Position numbers and translations under genes: made by a program
The notes under the pieces: model-generated
What the model was told of the DNA's origin: nothing
The model's input: only the letters and a program-made list of their open reading frames with translations
Databases searched by the model: none
Shown: piece after piece, positions 1 through 9,403 of the stretch
How the letters are laid out: each line of letters begins with the position of its first letter
How positions within the stretch are numbered: the first letter of the stretch is position 1
Source: a bacterium
GTDB lineage: Bacteria > Planctomycetota > Planctomycetia > Isosphaerales > Isosphaeraceae
Assembly (NCBI GenBank): GCA_016125085.1
Contig: WGMM01000009.1
Coordinates: forward strand, 62,001-126,000
Reading direction: 5' to 3'
Length of the DNA: 64,000 bases

Positions 1-129
1 CTGGTGAGCCGCAGTGAGGACCAGCTCCTCCACTTCCGTAACCTCGGCGAAACCACGCTCAAGGAAATCAAGGCCAAACTCAGCGATCATGGTCTTTCGC
101 TCGGAATGGACATTGCCGCGATTCGCTGA
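1..129 (+). CDS. rpoA: RNA polymerase alpha subunit, C-terminal end (partial)
   Basis: Only the last 42 codons are inside the window; the gene begins upstream of it. The residues LLHFRNLGETTLKEIKAKL match the helix-hairpin-helix region of the alpha C-terminal domain, which contacts UP-element DNA and activators, and the chain ends with the usual GLSLG-type tail. The rplQ gene follows 79 nt downstream, which is the standard rpoA-rplQ order at the end of the ribosomal protein alpha operon. The call rests on the short conserved tail plus this context. Confidence 0.9.
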   Translation: MVSRSEDQLLHFRNLGETTLKEIKAKLSDHGLSLGMDIAAIR

Positions 130-208
130 TTCAAGATCTGACTGAAGCGATGGGGGCGATCCCTTCGCTTCATACCCTGAAGTCATCCATTCATAAGAGG
201 TCATAACG

Positions 209-652
209 ATGCGGCACCGTTCCGCCGGTACGAAACTGAAACGGGAACCTGAACATCGCAACATGCTGTTGCGTAATCTGGCCACTTCCGTTCTTGAGCA
301 CGGCAAAATTACGACGACCCTGGCCAAGGCCAAAGCGGCTCAACCGGTTGTCGAACAGCTCATTACGCTCGCCAAAGGCGGCTGGGATCTGAACAAGTTC
401 CGACGTTCTTTGACGGTCGTGACCAAGAAGGACATCGCCTGGCGTCTTTTCAAGGATTACGTCGACTCTGACGAGAAGACTCACAAGGCTATCGGTGCCC
501 GATTCGCCGATCGTCAGGGTGGTTACACCCGTATTTACAAACTCGCCAAGGTTCGGCAGGGCGACTGTTCCCAAATGGCCGTTCTCTCGCTGATCCCTGA
601 GGACGAAACCCTGGCCCAAGAGCCAGTCGCTCCGAAGGTCACGAAATCCTGA
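209..652 (+). CDS. rplQ: 50S ribosomal protein L17 (bL17)
   Basis: bL17 is a structural protein of the large ribosomal subunit. The 147-residue product starts MRHRSAGTKLKREPEHR, followed by RNMLLRNLATSVLEHGKI, which is diagnostic for the family. It is somewhat longer than the usual ~120 residues because of a short extension after the conserved core. The ATG start is supported by AAGAGG about 8 nt upstream. It lies directly after rpoA, and a GC-rich hairpin followed by T residues just downstream suggests that the operon ends here. Confidence 0.97.
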   Translation: MRHRSAGTKLKREPEHRNMLLRNLATSVLEHGKITTTLAKAKAAQPVVEQLITLAKGGWDLNKFRRSLTVVTKKDIAWRLFKDYVDSDEKTHKAIGARFADRQGGYTRIYKLAKVRQGDCSQMAVLSLIPEDETLAQEPVAPKVTKS

Positions 653-689
653 CTTCGACTGACAGGTCGGATCTGGCGATCATTGTCTC

Positions 690-721
690 AAGCCGATCTC
701 CGGAACGGGATCGGCTTTTCT
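690..721 (+). terminator. Intrinsic terminator after rplQ
   Basis: A 9-bp perfect stem, AAGCCGATC / GATCGGCTT, encloses a 10-nt loop and runs into TTTTCT. It lies 37 nt after the rplQ stop and before the next gene on the same strand, so it probably ends the ribosomal protein transcript. Confidence 0.75.
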
Positions 722-776
722 ATTGCACGGCGTCTGCACTGAAGTCCGATTCAGCGTCAGCATAAGGACTCAATCG

Positions 777-1217
777 ATGGATCATTGCCTGTTCTGCAAA
801 ATCATCGAGAACCGGATCCCAAGTCGAAGAGTCTACCAGGATGATGTCTGTATCGCCTTTCTCGATATCAACCCTGTCAATCGCGGTCATGTTCTTATCG
901 TTCCAAGGCTTCACCATGAAGACTTGACGTCTCTGCCTCCCGAAGTCGCTGCACATGTGGCATCGAAACTGCCGGCTCTTTGTGCCGCGGTCGTACGTGC
1001 GACAGGGGCAGAGGGGTTCAACGTTATCGTCAACAACGGCAAAGTCGCCGGTCAGACGATCTTTCACGGGCACTGGCACATCATTCCCCGATTTCACGAC
1101 GACACCGTGAACTGGCCATGGCCACAAGGGGCATATTTCGGCGACGAAATCCAGCAGATCGGCTTCGCAATCGAAAAGGAGCTCGCCGCTTTGCAAAATC
1201 CTGAGTCGGGTGCCTGA
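777..1217 (+). CDS. HIT family hydrolase (histidine triad nucleotide-binding protein)
   Basis: A 146-residue member of the HIT superfamily, small hydrolases or transferases acting on nucleoside phosphate conjugates. It opens with DHCLFCKIIENRIPS, typical of HinT/Hit proteins. The catalytic triad motif reads HGHWHIIPR near residues 103-111, where the central His would be the nucleophile. An upstream in-frame ATG exists, but the internal ATG is preferred because it follows AAGGA at suitable distance and gives the family length. It sits alone between rplQ and the kdsD locus. The substrate cannot be read from sequence. Confidence 0.9.
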   Translation: MDHCLFCKIIENRIPSRRVYQDDVCIAFLDINPVNRGHVLIVPRLHHEDLTSLPPEVAAHVASKLPALCAAVVRATGAEGFNVIVNNGKVAGQTIFHGHWHIIPRFHDDTVNWPWPQGAYFGDEIQQIGFAIEKELAALQNPESGA

Positions 1218-1576
1218 CGTCTTTTCTGTCTTCAAGTCTTTTCCTTCGAAGCAGATTATGTCCTTCGAGGACTGTTTTCGTTCGTTCCGGGAACGAATCC
1301 GGATATGCCCTGAATTCGGTTCGTGAGGGTCGTTCCGGCCGAATTTCGCTCTGTGATGCGCAGACGCGCTTGAGCTTTCACCGATAGCTACAAATGGACG
1401 AGTGAAAATCGGGAATCGCTTCCGGTATTCGTCTCGACTTGGCGTTGACGATCGGATCGACTCGGGCTATGGTTTCCGAACCGCAGACCAACAACGGTTC
1501 GATCGAAGGGAAAATCGATCGACGTTTTGACACGGGAGCCATGAGGGTTCCCAGTCCGCATGCAGGGAGGCAGTTC
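1218..1576. other. Intergenic region upstream of kdsD
   Basis: No convincing gene. An in-frame extension of kdsD begins at 1439, but it lacks a ribosome binding site and family similarity. The region contains a near-perfect dyad, TTCGTTCC-G-GGAACGAA, at 1281-1297. The kdsD promoter presumably lies here; I see no clear -35/-10 pair. Confidence 0.5.
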
Positions 1577-2614
1577 ATGGCACGTCTCGCCATGGATTCG
1601 GACGTCTCGTCAGATCAAGAGGAAGCCATATCGCTTGCTCGTGACGTCGTTCGAACCGAAGCGATCGCTTTATGGCGACTTACGGAACGTCTCGACGAGA
1701 CAGTCGTCGAAGCTGCGCATTGCCTTGCGAATTGCCGGGGTGTGATTCACGTCACAGGCATGGGCAAAGCGGGCCTGGTTGGCCAGAAAATTGCTGCGAC
1801 GATGGCTTCGCTCGGACTCCGTGCCTTTTTTCTCCATCCGGCGGAAGCCGTACATGGCGACATGGGCCGCGTGGCGCCTTATGATCTCGTCCTGGCGCTC
1901 TCGCAGAGTGGCGAGACCGAAGAACTGATGCGGCTCGTCACGGCGATTCGGCCGAACGTGGCATCGATTCTGGCGATCACGCAGTCGGACACGAACCCGC
2001 TGGGGCGGATCGCGGATCATGTCCTTTCGATCGGCGAATTCGAAGAAGCATGCCCCATGGGCCTGGCTCCGACGACGAGTACCACTCTCATGATGGCCGC
2101 AGGCGATGCCCTGGCCATCGTCGCCGCCCGCATTCAGGGCGTCATCCCGGAACGCTTCGCAGCCAATCATCCGGCGGGCAAACTGGGCCGGAGGCTCGCG
2201 GGTGTCGAACGGATCATGCGGACGGGAAGGCACTTGCGCATTGCACACAAGGATGAGGTCGTTCGAGAAGTCTTGCTTCGGCTAGGCGGTGCGCGACGGC
2301 GTTCCGGAGCGATCATCGTCGTGGATTCGGAGCCTGGTTCACTGGTCGGCATCTTCACGGATAGCGACCTGGTTCGACTTTTGGAGCGTGGTCGCGCCGG
2401 AATGCTCGATCGACCGATCGGCGAAAGTATGACGGCCAATCCGACCGTCATCGGGCACAAGGCGACTGTCGCGGATGCGGTGGACGCGCTTCGAGCACGT
2501 AAACTGAGCGAATTGCCGGTGGTCGATGACCAGGGCATACCGATAGGACTGGTGGATGTCACCGACCTGATCGGCCTGATCCCTGGCGAGTTCGAAGAGG
2601 ACCTCATCGCATGA
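1577..2614 (+). CDS. kdsD: D-arabinose 5-phosphate isomerase (KpsF/GutQ family)
   Basis: Interconverts D-ribulose 5-phosphate and D-arabinose 5-phosphate, the first step of Kdo synthesis for LPS. The 345-residue protein has an N-terminal SIS sugar-isomerase domain with GMGKAGLVGQK at 61-71, HGD at 93-95 and SQSGET at 109-114, then a HPAGKLGRRL linker near 198 and two CBS domains from about 215 to the end. The start is set by a strong AGGGAGG box 6 nt before the ATG; an upstream ATG would add 46 unsupported residues. Its last codons overlap kdsC by ATGA, so the two are translationally coupled. Confidence 0.95.
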   Translation: MARLAMDSDVSSDQEEAISLARDVVRTEAIALWRLTERLDETVVEAAHCLANCRGVIHVTGMGKAGLVGQKIAATMASLGLRAFFLHPAEAVHGDMGRVAPYDLVLALSQSGETEELMRLVTAIRPNVASILAITQSDTNPLGRIADHVLSIGEFEEACPMGLAPTTSTTLMMAAGDALAIVAARIQGVIPERFAANHPAGKLGRRLAGVERIMRTGRHLRIAHKDEVVREVLLRLGGARRRSGAIIVVDSEPGSLVGIFTDSDLVRLLERGRAGMLDRPIGESMTANPTVIGHKATVADAVDALRARKLSELPVVDDQGIPIGLVDVTDLIGLIPGEFEEDLIA

Positions 2615-3165
2615 GCCTGGCGAACGAGCGGATGGACGGCGACCTTATTGAGCGGGCACAGCAGGTTCGCCTGATCGTGCTGGACGTCGACGGCGTGCTC
2701 ACAGACGGTGTCATCGCGATCGATGAACATGGGCACGAGATGAAGCACTTTCATGTGCGGGACGGATCGGCTGTAGTCGGCTGGATTCGGTCGGGCGGCA
2801 AAGTCGCGATTCTCTCCGGCCGTAAGTCTCGCGCGGTGGAACATCGGGCCAGAGAACTTGGAATCGATCTCGTGCTTCAGGGAAATCCGCAAAAGATACA
2901 GGGGTTTCATGAGATTCTCGAGTCGTCGGGTGTCTCGGCGAATCACGCTTGCTTCGTCGGCGACGATCTTCCGGATCTGCCGCTGTTTCGGCTGGTCGGT
3001 CTGGCTGCCTGTCCTTCGGATAGTACGGACGAAATACGCGAAGCTGCGCATTTCGTAAGCCGATATCCGGGCGGCCGGGGCGCCGTGCAGGAAGTGGTGA
3101 GCATGGTGATGAAGTCACAGAACCTCTGGCAATCGCATGTTCATTGGTACGAGCAGCGATCGTAG
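2611..3165 (+). CDS. kdsC: 3-deoxy-D-manno-octulosonate 8-phosphate phosphatase (KdsC)
   Basis: A cytoplasmic HAD-superfamily phosphatase that releases Kdo from Kdo-8-phosphate. The 184-residue product has HAD motif I as LDVDGVLTDG (nucleophile Asp25, acid/base Asp27), motif II LSGRKSRAV and motif IV VGDDLPDLPLF, all matching KdsC. The start overlaps the kdsD stop by ATGA. The coupling of isomerase and phosphatase, followed by an LptC/LptA-like gene, reproduces the proteobacterial kdsD-kdsC-lptC-lptA arrangement. Confidence 0.95.
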   Translation: MSLANERMDGDLIERAQQVRLIVLDVDGVLTDGVIAIDEHGHEMKHFHVRDGSAVVGWIRSGGKVAILSGRKSRAVEHRARELGIDLVLQGNPQKIQGFHEILESSGVSANHACFVGDDLPDLPLFRLVGLAACPSDSTDEIREAAHFVSRYPGGRGAVQEVVSMVMKSQNLWQSHVHWYEQRS

Positions 3166-3246
3166 TCATCGAACCAACAAGTTCGTCATTTGACGTGAGC
3201 CGGAACCGTGCCGAACGATGTCGACCGAAGCTGGAAACCATAAACC

Positions 3247-6200
3247 GTGCGTGTGATCGAGAAAGCCGCGAGAATTCTGGTCACGGCTGCTCTTCTGATC
3301 TTCGGTTCGGAAGCGTACAAGGTCGGTTTCGCATTTGCGGAACGTCACCTGGCACCGCCGCTTCCGAAGCGCATTGTGCGAATCTCGGAAGAATCCGCAG
3401 GACCTGCGACGCTTTCCAGATCGGCTCAGGAAGCTCGTGATCTGGCCTCTCGCGCTTTCGGTCAGGACCATTGGGCAGCCAGCAAGGATCTGAAGATCCG
3501 GTTCTACGACGCGCAGCGCGGCTTCTGGATTTATGCACAGCATTACGACCCCAAGTCGGAGAATGGAGACCGGATTCGATTTTGGCCCGTGGTCTTCATC
3601 TGGCGGGGCGAGGCGGATCCGAACACACCGAACCAGCGCCGCAACCTGATTTTCGGCGGCGGCGATGAAGCCATCATCGAGATGAGCCAGCCGATCGGGG
3701 TGATCAAGCCCGGTAAAGAACCTTCGAAAATCGTTCGAGCGATGGTCCGGGGCAATGTTCTAATCCGCGACGACAAGGCGACACCGGCGGATGAAGACGA
3801 CCTCGAAATCGGGCCGCTGGCGGACATCCGTTTTGACGAACCGACGCTTTCGATCCGTTCCGACTCGGACGTCCGCATCAAGGACCGAGACCTTCTCATC
3901 ACCGGCAGGGGGCTCGATATCGAGCTTTGGCCACGTGAACTTCTTGCGCCAGCTGACAACGCCGGGAGCAAGTCAAGCCAGTCCAGCTTCTCGGGCACGA
4001 AGACGATTCGCCTATCGAGCGATGTCCGTATCGAAGTTGCGAACGTCGGCAAATCGAATGTTCTACCGGGGAATTCCAAAGACAGAACCGCATCGATTCC
4101 TGCCTGGCTGACCTGCGAAGGTGCGATGCGCATCGAAATGCCGCGACAGCACATTCAGCCCAAAGTCGGCCCGCCACGGCCCACGGCACCGACGATCGCC
4201 ACGTTCGCGAAAACTGTCGTCCTGCAGAGGGGACTCGAAAGGCCCGATCGAGTGACGGGCGACCTGTTGAGGGCCGAACTCTTTCCTGTCACGAAAGAAA
4301 CCCAGACCGGTGATGCCACACCTGCGGAGACCGCGGATTCGAAAAAACCGGCCAAAGTGACAGGCCCGATGACCGAACTCGATCTGAAATGGGCCAGGAT
4401 CACGGGCAAGAAGGTCACGATCCTGAGTCAGGCACAGGGGTTATCGGGGTACGGCAGCGAATTGATCCTGAAACGTCCTGGCGGCCAGCGGCCTGATGAA
4501 GTCTATTTGCGAGGAAGCGATTCGGAGCAGCTCCTGATGGAGCGGGTCGATTACGTCAAAACCGCCGATGGTCAGTTGACCGAAACGGTGCGCTCGATCG
4601 AAACTCTTTCGGCACATGACGTAACCGTATTCGATGAAAAGCCGAAGTCGGTGGATGCGAATCCCGCCCAGAAAGTCGCTTCCACGGCTGTGGAAATATC
4701 GACCGTAGTCGCTCGAGGAGCAGGCAAGGTCGAAGTGCGCGACTCTCGCCAAGGCCCTGTCGTTCGATCAGCGACATGGTCGACGCAGGCTGTGCTTGTG
4801 ACGGACGGCAGCGGAGAAACCGAACGCAAGGTCATCACCCTTGTCGGTTCGCCCGTGGTCAACGACGTGAAATCCGGAAATCTGCGAGCGGAACAGTCTT
4901 TGAACGTTTGGCTGGCTCCGCGTGGAACGGCATCGGGTTCGAATGTCGCGCCGAAGGCTCCGGAAAAAGCCGTTGCGGGTAAGGACCAGAAGCGTTCCTC
5001 GCAACTTTCGGCACAATCGTACGAAATCGAGCGAGTCGAAGCGCACCGGAACGTGCTGCTCGTGGCCGGGGCACGGGAACTGGCTGCCAGGGAACGGTTG
5101 GACGTCGAATTTCTTCCCGGAACGACCGCTGGTCAGAAACTGGGAGCCGCACCGGCGGATCGCGTTCGCCCGACCGCTTTCTGGGTGGATGAAGCGGCGA
5201 ATGATCGTGAAGAAAACCGTCCAACTGAGGAAGCACGCCGCCAGGAACGCAAGCAGGACGACCCGGTTAAAGTCGCCGCGGATCGTGTCTGGGCGAAACT
5301 TGGCCCCAAGCCGAGATCACGCGCAACCCGTGGCAATGCGACATCTGGTCTTGATGCCGCAATGGGAGGTGTCGAACTGATCGAAGCCCGGCTTCGCGGT
5401 GGTGTTCTGTTCCGTCAGGATAACGGCGATTCGAAGAAGAAGCCTTCGATCGTCGAAGCCCAGGCCGTGGACATCGTCCACCAGGGGCAGGGGGCGTATC
5501 ACTTGCTGGCTTTCCATGTGGATCCTGCATCCACCGCTTCGCCAGCGGACGCGAAACCTGTAACCGTCAGCTCCGATCAGTTCGATCTGGAAGGTCCGAT
5601 TCTGGGAATCGATCAGGCCGCATCTACCGCCTGGGTGAACGGCCCGGGCAAGATCAAGCAGTGGATCGGCTCGGAACTGCTGAAGCAGGAAGGTTTCGGG
5701 GCACAGGCCGACAAACCGGCTCAGCCTGAAAACAAGCCGGAAGCCAAACCGCAGCAGGCGATCATATCGTGGAAGAAGCGGATGGATTTCTTCGGCAAGC
5801 CGAACGATTCGAAAGGTTCGCCGCTGGATGGCCGGGCGCATTTTCAGGAAGGGATCGTGGTTCGGACGACGGATGCCTTGCTGGCAGCCGAGCAGCTCGA
5901 CATCTATTTCGATCGCCAGATCCCGCTCGATCAGTTTCGGCCTGAAGCGACCATTGCCGGCACGAGTGGCGCAGGGGCCTCCCGTGCCGCCGGAAACGAT
6001 AAGCCCCAGGTACAATTCGTCGACGCCAAACGTAATGTCACGATCATCAATCGCCGCCGTGATGCGGCCTCGAACCTCGTGCAGGAATTGCAGCGAGTCG
6101 AAGGCCCGCGCGTGATGTACGACAAGGCCCGGGACATGGTCGAAGTCGACGGGGCCGGGATCGTCCGCCTGTATCAACGGCAGGAAAACGGACGGTCGAT

Positions 6201-6879
6201 TCCGGGGCTCGAAAAAACGCCGGCCAAGCCTTCGACCGGAACGCCTAAGCCATTCAACCTGACAAGGGTGGAATTCCTGAACCGAATGCAGGGCCGGATC
6301 GGTTTCGATCCTCAGGCGAAGTCGAGTCAGAATGCGGATCGCACAGCCGATTTCTTCGGAAATGTGCAAATCGTCAATGCCCAGGTCACCGACGAGTATC
6401 GAGACGTCAGTATCGACAAACCGCCGGCCGATTTTGTCTTCCTCTCTTCGGAATGGCTCGAAGTGGAAAGTCTGGCGAATCCGGACAAGCCGAAAGAGGC
6501 CAGGAATCTGATCCGGGCCAAGGGCACGGCGACGGCAAGATCGTCCACCATGTCCACTCAGGGTGATGAGATCCATTTCGATTCCGCGGACGAAAAGTTC
6601 CACGTCATCGGCCTGAACGGCAAAGAAGTGACGCTCGCCCACCAGACGCGGCCGGGCCAGCCTCCGTCGATCGCCCGTGGAACGGCTTTGGTTTACAATA
6701 ACCGGACCGGTGAATCGCAACTGGTCGATCCGCAGTCGATTCAGCTCGTCGATCCGAACAGCGGCCGGCGCCCGGGCCTTTCGAACCAATCCGCACCGCA
6801 AATCGGCGGAGCGAACGGGCCAAGGCGTACGCCCCTGCGTCTGCCTTCCGCGAACGACAAGGAAAGGCGCAGCTTCTGA
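3247..6879 (+). CDS. Very large LptC/LptA (OstA)-like envelope protein
   Basis: A 1210-residue protein starting at GTG. A hydrophobic segment at about residues 9-25 should anchor it in, or export it across, the inner membrane. The rest is predicted to be beta-rich and contains at least five OstA/LptC-like segments: GNVLIRDD and SDSDVRIKDRDLLITGRG near 168-225, a GKVEVRD to ITLVGSP stretch near 490-540, RGGVLFRQDNG near 718, and GNVQIVNA followed by STQGDEIHFDSADEKFHVIG and IARGTALVYNNRTG from 1038 to 1165. The last block has the alternating polymer-mask pattern of LptA. LptC and LptA in Escherichia coli are about 190 residues each, so this would be a fused, expanded periplasmic LPS bridge. 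Its position after kdsD-kdsC supports that. The family assignment is my inference. Confidence 0.6.
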   Translation: MRVIEKAARILVTAALLIFGSEAYKVGFAFAERHLAPPLPKRIVRISEESAGPATLSRSAQEARDLASRAFGQDHWAASKDLKIRFYDAQRGFWIYAQHYDPKSENGDRIRFWPVVFIWRGEADPNTPNQRRNLIFGGGDEAIIEMSQPIGVIKPGKEPSKIVRAMVRGNVLIRDDKATPADEDDLEIGPLADIRFDEPTLSIRSDSDVRIKDRDLLITGRGLDIELWPRELLAPADNAGSKSSQSSFSGTKTIRLSSDVRIEVANVGKSNVLPGNSKDRTASIPAWLTCEGAMRIEMPRQHIQPKVGPPRPTAPTIATFAKTVVLQRGLERPDRVTGDLLRAELFPVTKETQTGDATPAETADSKKPAKVTGPMTELDLKWARITGKKVTILSQAQGLSGYGSELILKRPGGQRPDEVYLRGSDSEQLLMERVDYVKTADGQLTETVRSIETLSAHDVTVFDEKPKSVDANPAQKVASTAVEISTVVARGAGKVEVRDSRQGPVVRSATWSTQAVLVTDGSGETERKVITLVGSPVVNDVKSGNLRAEQSLNVWLAPRGTASGSNVAPKAPEKAVAGKDQKRSSQLSAQSYEIERVEAHRNVLLVAGARELAARERLDVEFLPGTTAGQKLGAAPADRVRPTAFWVDEAANDREENRPTEEARRQERKQDDPVKVAADRVWAKLGPKPRSRATRGNATSGLDAAMGGVELIEARLRGGVLFRQDNGDSKKKPSIVEAQAVDIVHQGQGAYHLLAFHVDPASTASPADAKPVTVSSDQFDLEGPILGIDQAASTAWVNGPGKIKQWIGSELLKQEGFGAQADKPAQPENKPEAKPQQAIISWKKRMDFFGKPNDSKGSPLDGRAHFQEGIVVRTTDALLAAEQLDIYFDRQIPLDQFRPEATIAGTSGAGASRAAGNDKPQVQFVDAKRNVTIINRRRDAASNLVQELQRVEGPRVMYDKARDMVEVDGAGIVRLYQRQENGRSIPGLEKTPAKPSTGTPKPFNLTRVEFLNRMQGRIGFDPQAKSSQNADRTADFFGNVQIVNAQVTDEYRDVSIDKPPADFVFLSSEWLEVESLANPDKPKEARNLIRAKGTATARSSTMSTQGDEIHFDSADEKFHVIGLNGKEVTLAHQTRPGQPPSIARGTALVYNNRTGESQLVDPQSIQLVDPNSGRRPGLSNQSAPQIGGANGPRRTPLRLPSANDKERRSF

Positions 6880-6965
6880 TCGCCCCGGCCGATGCGCCGA
6901 CACTCGTGATGCCTCAAAGAGTGTCATGGGAAGCCACGACGATCAGAAAAGGAATACCGGCGAAC

Positions 6966-8129
6966 ATGACGTCCGGCGAATCCGGCCCGCTCGAACTCAC
7001 GATGATCAGCCGCAGATTTCCGCCCCAGATCGGAGGGGCGGAGAAGGTGATGCGTAATTTCTCGGACGCCTTCGCCACGATGGGGCACCGGGTGACCGTG
7101 CTCACAAGCGCGGATCCTGCGGAAGGAATCCGGCCGACGGTCGATCATTCTCATGCGACCGAGGCCGTGAACCCGGCCGTCGTGCGTCTTCCGTACAACG
7201 GCATTCGATTCGTCGGGACGGCTCTTTATATGCGTTCTCTTCGGCGATGGCTCCGCAGGAACCCGCCGCAAGTCGTTTATGTCAGTATGCTCAAACATGA
7301 TGCCTATGTGGCGACGCGGTGGTGCAAGGCTGCGGGGGTTCCAATCGTTCTCAGGCCAGAAGGAGCCGGACCGACAGGCGATATGGCCTGGCAAAGCCGC
7401 GACCGCTTCGGGGCAAAAATCCGTGAGGCCACGCAGAATGCAGATGGCTTTGTGGCTCTATCGGAGCGAATCCGGGACGACCTCATCGATTCCGGATACG
7501 ATTCGAATCGCATTCATTTGATCCCGAACGGCGTTCCGATTCCAGAACGCGAATGGAAGCCCGCCGGAAACGAAATCACTCCCGAAGTGGTCTTCGTGGG
7601 GCGACTCGCATTCGAAAAGGGCATCGATCGATTACTGGCCGCCTGGCCGCTCGTACTTCGGGATGTTCCCGGGGCACGGCTGAACCTGATCGGCGAAGGC
7701 GTCGAATTGGCATCGCTCAAATCGCAAGTGAGCACTCTTGGCATATCCGGCTCCGTGCGATTTTCCGGCGCGCGGCAAGATGTTCAGGAAATCCTTGCGC
7801 ATTCCGGAGTCTTCGTGTTGCCCTCACGTGAGGAAGGGCTGAGTATCGCACTGTTGGAGGCGATGGCTCTGGGGATTCCGGTCGTCGTTTCGGATATCCC
7901 CGGCAACGCCACGCTTGTGCAGCCTGATGCGACCGGTCAAATCGTCGACGCCGATTCGCCACGTGATCTCGCTGGGGCAATCGTCGCTGCCCTGAAACAA
8001 TCGCCCCGGATTCTGAATTTGGCGCAGACAGGCAGATCCCTGGTCGCGGATCGCTTTTCGATACGATCGGCCGCGGATCGCCACATTGCGTTATTCCGTG
8101 ATCTGATCAAGCGAAAACCGACGATCTGA
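6966..8129 (+). CDS. GT4-type glycosyltransferase
   Basis: A 387-residue GT-B fold, family-4-like retaining glycosyltransferase, probably acting on LPS or another cell-surface glycan. The N-terminal acceptor domain begins SRRFPPQIGGAEKVMRNFSD. The C-terminal sugar-nucleotide domain has VFVGRLAFEKGIDRLL near 212 and the EX7E region SREEGLSIALLEAMALG near 286-302. I chose the internal ATG, which follows AAAGGAA. Upstream GTG/ATG codons near 6906 lack such a site and precede non-conserved residues. It lies 86 nt after the LptC/LptA-like gene on the same strand, which links it to envelope assembly. Donor and acceptor cannot be predicted. Confidence 0.88.
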   Translation: MTSGESGPLELTMISRRFPPQIGGAEKVMRNFSDAFATMGHRVTVLTSADPAEGIRPTVDHSHATEAVNPAVVRLPYNGIRFVGTALYMRSLRRWLRRNPPQVVYVSMLKHDAYVATRWCKAAGVPIVLRPEGAGPTGDMAWQSRDRFGAKIREATQNADGFVALSERIRDDLIDSGYDSNRIHLIPNGVPIPEREWKPAGNEITPEVVFVGRLAFEKGIDRLLAAWPLVLRDVPGARLNLIGEGVELASLKSQVSTLGISGSVRFSGARQDVQEILAHSGVFVLPSREEGLSIALLEAMALGIPVVVSDIPGNATLVQPDATGQIVDADSPRDLAGAIVAALKQSPRILNLAQTGRSLVADRFSIRSAADRHIALFRDLIKRKPTI

Positions 8130-8425
8130 TCCGACGGATTCCGGCGATGAGAAATGCCTTACCGGTTCGGCCCGCGGCTGACCCGAATGTGAGGCGCTTT
8201 ACGGTCTTCCGGGCGATCATGACCAGAATGGGCGTGCCAGCGTTTCGGCCGTTGATGCCGTTCCCCTGGAGCCCGGGATTCCTGCTGCGATACGAACTGA
8301 AATCGTTGACGCTCTTCCATGAGCGAATCTCCCTGGTCCTGTCGAACTCGATAGTCAGCACACAATCACAGTCATTCCCGACATTCGTGTCAAGATTTGA
8401 CTCAAAGGTCAATCGTCCGAGACGC

Positions 8426-9403
8426 TCAATTCGATCGTTCGGAATCCGGCGTCGCCTGTGCGCTCGCGGCTTCGATCGGTGGCTTGAGAAGCTCCGCGGG
8501 TTTCGGGAATCGAATCGACGATTTCGGTTTCGAAGCGATCGGCTCCGAAATCTCCCGGCTTGCGTTCCAGGCCCAGATGAGGATCATTCGCTGCCGCGTA
8601 TCCTGATCCGTCGTCGGGGGATCGGTCAAAAGGAACCAGCCGAGGCTCCCTTCGCGGGTCGCATCGAGCCCGATCACGAGGCAGTGCGAAGGCTCGATCG
8701 GCACGTTGAACGTCAATTCGCGAAGCAGTTCTTCGGTCTGCCCGGACCGCAAAGCCAGTTGGGTCGGTTCGAAAGGGTTCTCGCCTGAAACCGAAGCGAA
8801 AGAGGCTTTGACGTCGCCGTGATGCAGCTCCGGGACGACTTTCAGGACGACACCGGAATCCGTTTCGATCTGGCCTGAGATCCGAACGAAGCCGCTGACG
8901 TTCTTGTACGATTTGCCCTGCACCTTTCCGCCAGTGTCCATGAGGATCGAACACTCAGGTCGATTTTCTCCGGTCGCGATCTTCGTCGGTTCGCTGACGG
9001 GCTGGTTCACCAGGAGTGGCTCGACCGTCTGACCTGCGGGACCAGACTTTTTCATCAGGTCCTCGACATCCAGCGGCAGGCTCGATCGGAGCATCCCGAC
9101 TCTCAGGCCGTTGCTCCTCAGCGTTTCTCGAATGTCGGCGGGAATGATCTGGTCGTCCGCCGTATTCCAGATGGATCGATCGATGGCGGAATCACGCACT
9201 GGCCCGTGGAGTATCGCGATTTTCATTCCGATACGCTTCGGGCCGGCAAGGGGATGAACGCCGCTTTTCGTTGATTTGAGCGCTTCGCCGACCGATTTGT
9301 CGGAATCGGCTTCGCTGATTCCCAGACGCACGAACTGGCAACCTGTGCTGCAAAGCCCCAGCGTCGTCGCGACGAAACGGCGGCGTGTCCATGGATTCAT
9401 CAT
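8426..9403 (-). CDS. Secreted protein of unknown function, Tat/lipoprotein-like N terminus
   Basis: A 325-residue protein I do not recognise. It begins MMNPWTRRRFVATTLGLC, a twin-arginine-like signal, followed by STGC, which could serve as a lipobox although Ser at -3 is unusual. The remainder is soluble, with no catalytic motif that I can name. It includes a FVRISGQIETDSGVVLKVVP-type beta stretch near the middle and a Pro/Ala-rich end. The start is set by AAGGA 6 nt before the first of two ATGs; a longer reading frame upstream has no ribosome binding site. It is convergent with the glycosyltransferase across a ~300-nt gap with no visible gene. Confidence 0.7.
   Translation of the reverse strand: MMNPWTRRRFVATTLGLCSTGCQFVRLGISEADSDKSVGEALKSTKSGVHPLAGPKRIGMKIAILHGPVRDSAIDRSIWNTADDQIIPADIRETLRSNGLRVGMLRSSLPLDVEDLMKKSGPAGQTVEPLLVNQPVSEPTKIATGENRPECSILMDTGGKVQGKSYKNVSGFVRISGQIETDSGVVLKVVPELHHGDVKASFASVSGENPFEPTQLALRSGQTEELLRELTFNVPIEPSHCLVIGLDATREGSLGWFLLTDPPTTDQDTRQRMILIWAWNASREISEPIASKPKSSIRFPKPAELLKPPIEAASAQATPDSERSN

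Noticed and set aside
5317..6927. A 536-codon minus-strand frame inside the LptC/LptA-like gene
   Set aside because: Arg/Leu-rich chance product of the codon bias. The plus strand has a continuous 1210-codon frame with family-like motifs.
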